Shown: in pieces, positions 5,334-5,903 of the stretch
Layout of the letters: each line of letters opens with the position of its first letter
How positions within the stretch are numbered: the stretch's first letter is position 1
The notes under the pieces: generated by a model
What the model was told of the DNA's origin: nothing
The model's database searches: none
The model's input: only the letters and a program-made list of their open reading frames with translations
Source: Thermoanaerobacterium sp.
GTDB lineage: Bacteria; Bacillota; Thermoanaerobacteria; Thermoanaerobacterales; Thermoanaerobacteraceae
Reading direction: 5' to 3'
Assembly (NCBI GenBank): GCA_029960905.1
Contig: JASBVU010000131.1
Coordinates: forward strand, 1 to 5,903
Length of the DNA stretch: 5,903 nucleotides
Program-made: the position numbers and the translations under genes

Positions 5334-5367
5334 AAAGATAGGTTCAATCATGACTGAACCTATCTTT
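5334..5367 (+). terminator. hairpin terminator shared by two convergent genes
   Basis: A perfect 13-bp inverted repeat (5334-5346 and 5355-5367) encloses an 8-nt loop. On the plus strand it is followed by TTTATTTTGTTTATT, a good U-rich tail for ending the DUF881 transcript. On the minus strand it covers the last codons and the TGA of the acyltransferase gene and is followed by UUUAUAAAA-like sequence, so it could also terminate that gene, though less efficiently. Confidence 0.85.
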
Positions 5368-5903
5368 TATTTTGTTTATTATTTTATTCTCAGCGATGAT
5401 GTAGTAAAGATAAAACCTGCCTGCAATAGAAGGATATGAAGCAACAAGCCTCATGTTTCTCTTTTTGTCCTTAGTCCAATCTTCTTTGTACTTTTCGTCT
5501 CCTCTTAAAAAATCGTAGACTTCATCCCCAACTTCTATTGAACGCTTTATTGATAGCCCTAATGTTACAGCACCAACGCTTAATTTGCTGTAATCTAAAT
5601 CATAGCCGCTTATGTAGTAATACCTTTTACCACCTACATGGTAACTTAATAAGCTTGCAACGATTTTATCACTGTCTTTCAATTCAAACAAGCTTAAGAT
5701 GCCTCTATTGAAAAAGTCAAATGCTAAAGCTTTGTGAAAATCTCTAATCCTTTTAGAATAAAATGCACCCGGCATATGTCTTTTTCTCCACCTTGCCTGA
5801 TGCAACTCTATTAGTCTATCCATTGAATCATCTATCTCATTTTCGTCTGTTACGCTCATGAAACTTCCATCGCACTTTGTGAAAAACCTCTTAATCTCGT
5901 ACA
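5344..5903 (-). CDS. GNAT acyltransferase, BioF2/CelD-like, C-terminal part (5' end outside window)
   Basis: The frame is open from the right edge to the TGA at 5344-5346, giving about 186 visible residues. The internal ATG at 5859 is not needed as a start: the 14 codons before it (YEIKRFFTKCDGSF) fit the family's lysine/arginine-rich segment just ahead of this region, and no ribosome binding site precedes that ATG. The body matches the second half of the Acetyltransf_6 (BioF2-like) fold. It has LHQARWRKR, an FF--GILSLFEL strand, a KIVASLLSYHVGGKRYYYISGYD strand pair, the LSVGAVTLGLSIKRSIEVG helix, and the closing YDFLRGDEKYKEDWT motif. Members transfer acyl groups, in some cases to cell-envelope polysaccharide or peptidoglycan precursors; the substrate here is unknown. 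It is convergent with the DUF881 gene and shares its terminator. Confidence 0.85.
   Translation of the reverse strand, partial: YEIKRFFTKCDGSFMSVTDENEIDDSMDRLIELHQARWRKRHMPGAFYSKRIRDFHKALAFDFFNRGILSLFELKDSDKIVASLLSYHVGGKRYYYISGYDLDYSKLSVGAVTLGLSIKRSIEVGDEVYDFLRGDEKYKEDWTKDKKRNMRLVASYPSIAGRFYLYYIIAENKIINKIKDRFSHD

Overview
The window looks like chromosome from a low-GC, anaerobic, probably thermophilic Firmicute. The L-lactate dehydrogenase at 1870-2805 reads, from memory, almost like that of Thermoanaerobacterium, and strong AGGAGG-type ribosome binding sites, AT-rich spacers and a DUF881 protein fit that group. The genus is an inference; no database was searched.

Layout. (1) 1-1774, minus strand: an apparent three-gene operon. 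It encodes a small all-helical protein, then two tandem paralogous FAD-dependent oxidoreductases; the second runs off the left edge. The first two genes overlap by ATGA and the next gap is 35 bp. (2) 1823-2875, minus strand: ldh as its own unit, with a sigma-A-type promoter, a strong ribosome binding site and a GC-rich hairpin terminator. (3) 2873-3862, minus strand: a patch that looks like eroded phage or polymorphic-toxin DNA. It holds the C-terminal part of a probable nuclease toxin with no convincing start, an intact small acidic protein resembling colicin-D-type immunity proteins, a hairpin, and a 54-codon ORF that begins like a phage head protein and then degenerates. The stop codon of that ORF falls in the -35 box of ldh. 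(4) 3893-5305, plus strand: a 175-residue protein of unknown function, then a membrane-anchored coiled-coil DUF881 protein. (5) 5344-5903, minus strand: the C-terminal part of a GNAT (BioF2/CelD-like) acyltransferase, convergent with the DUF881 gene. A 13-bp hairpin covering the end of the acyltransferase gene can terminate both.

How the genes work together. ldh reduces pyruvate to lactate and regenerates NAD+ during sugar fermentation. The flavoprotein operon looks like a separate redox or lipid-modification unit with unknown substrate. The toxin/immunity patch probably came in with a phage or a polymorphic toxin locus; only the immunity gene looks fully functional. No complete new system is evident. 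The best candidates for follow-up are the toxin/immunity remnant abutting the ldh promoter and the paired flavoproteins translationally coupled to the small helical protein.
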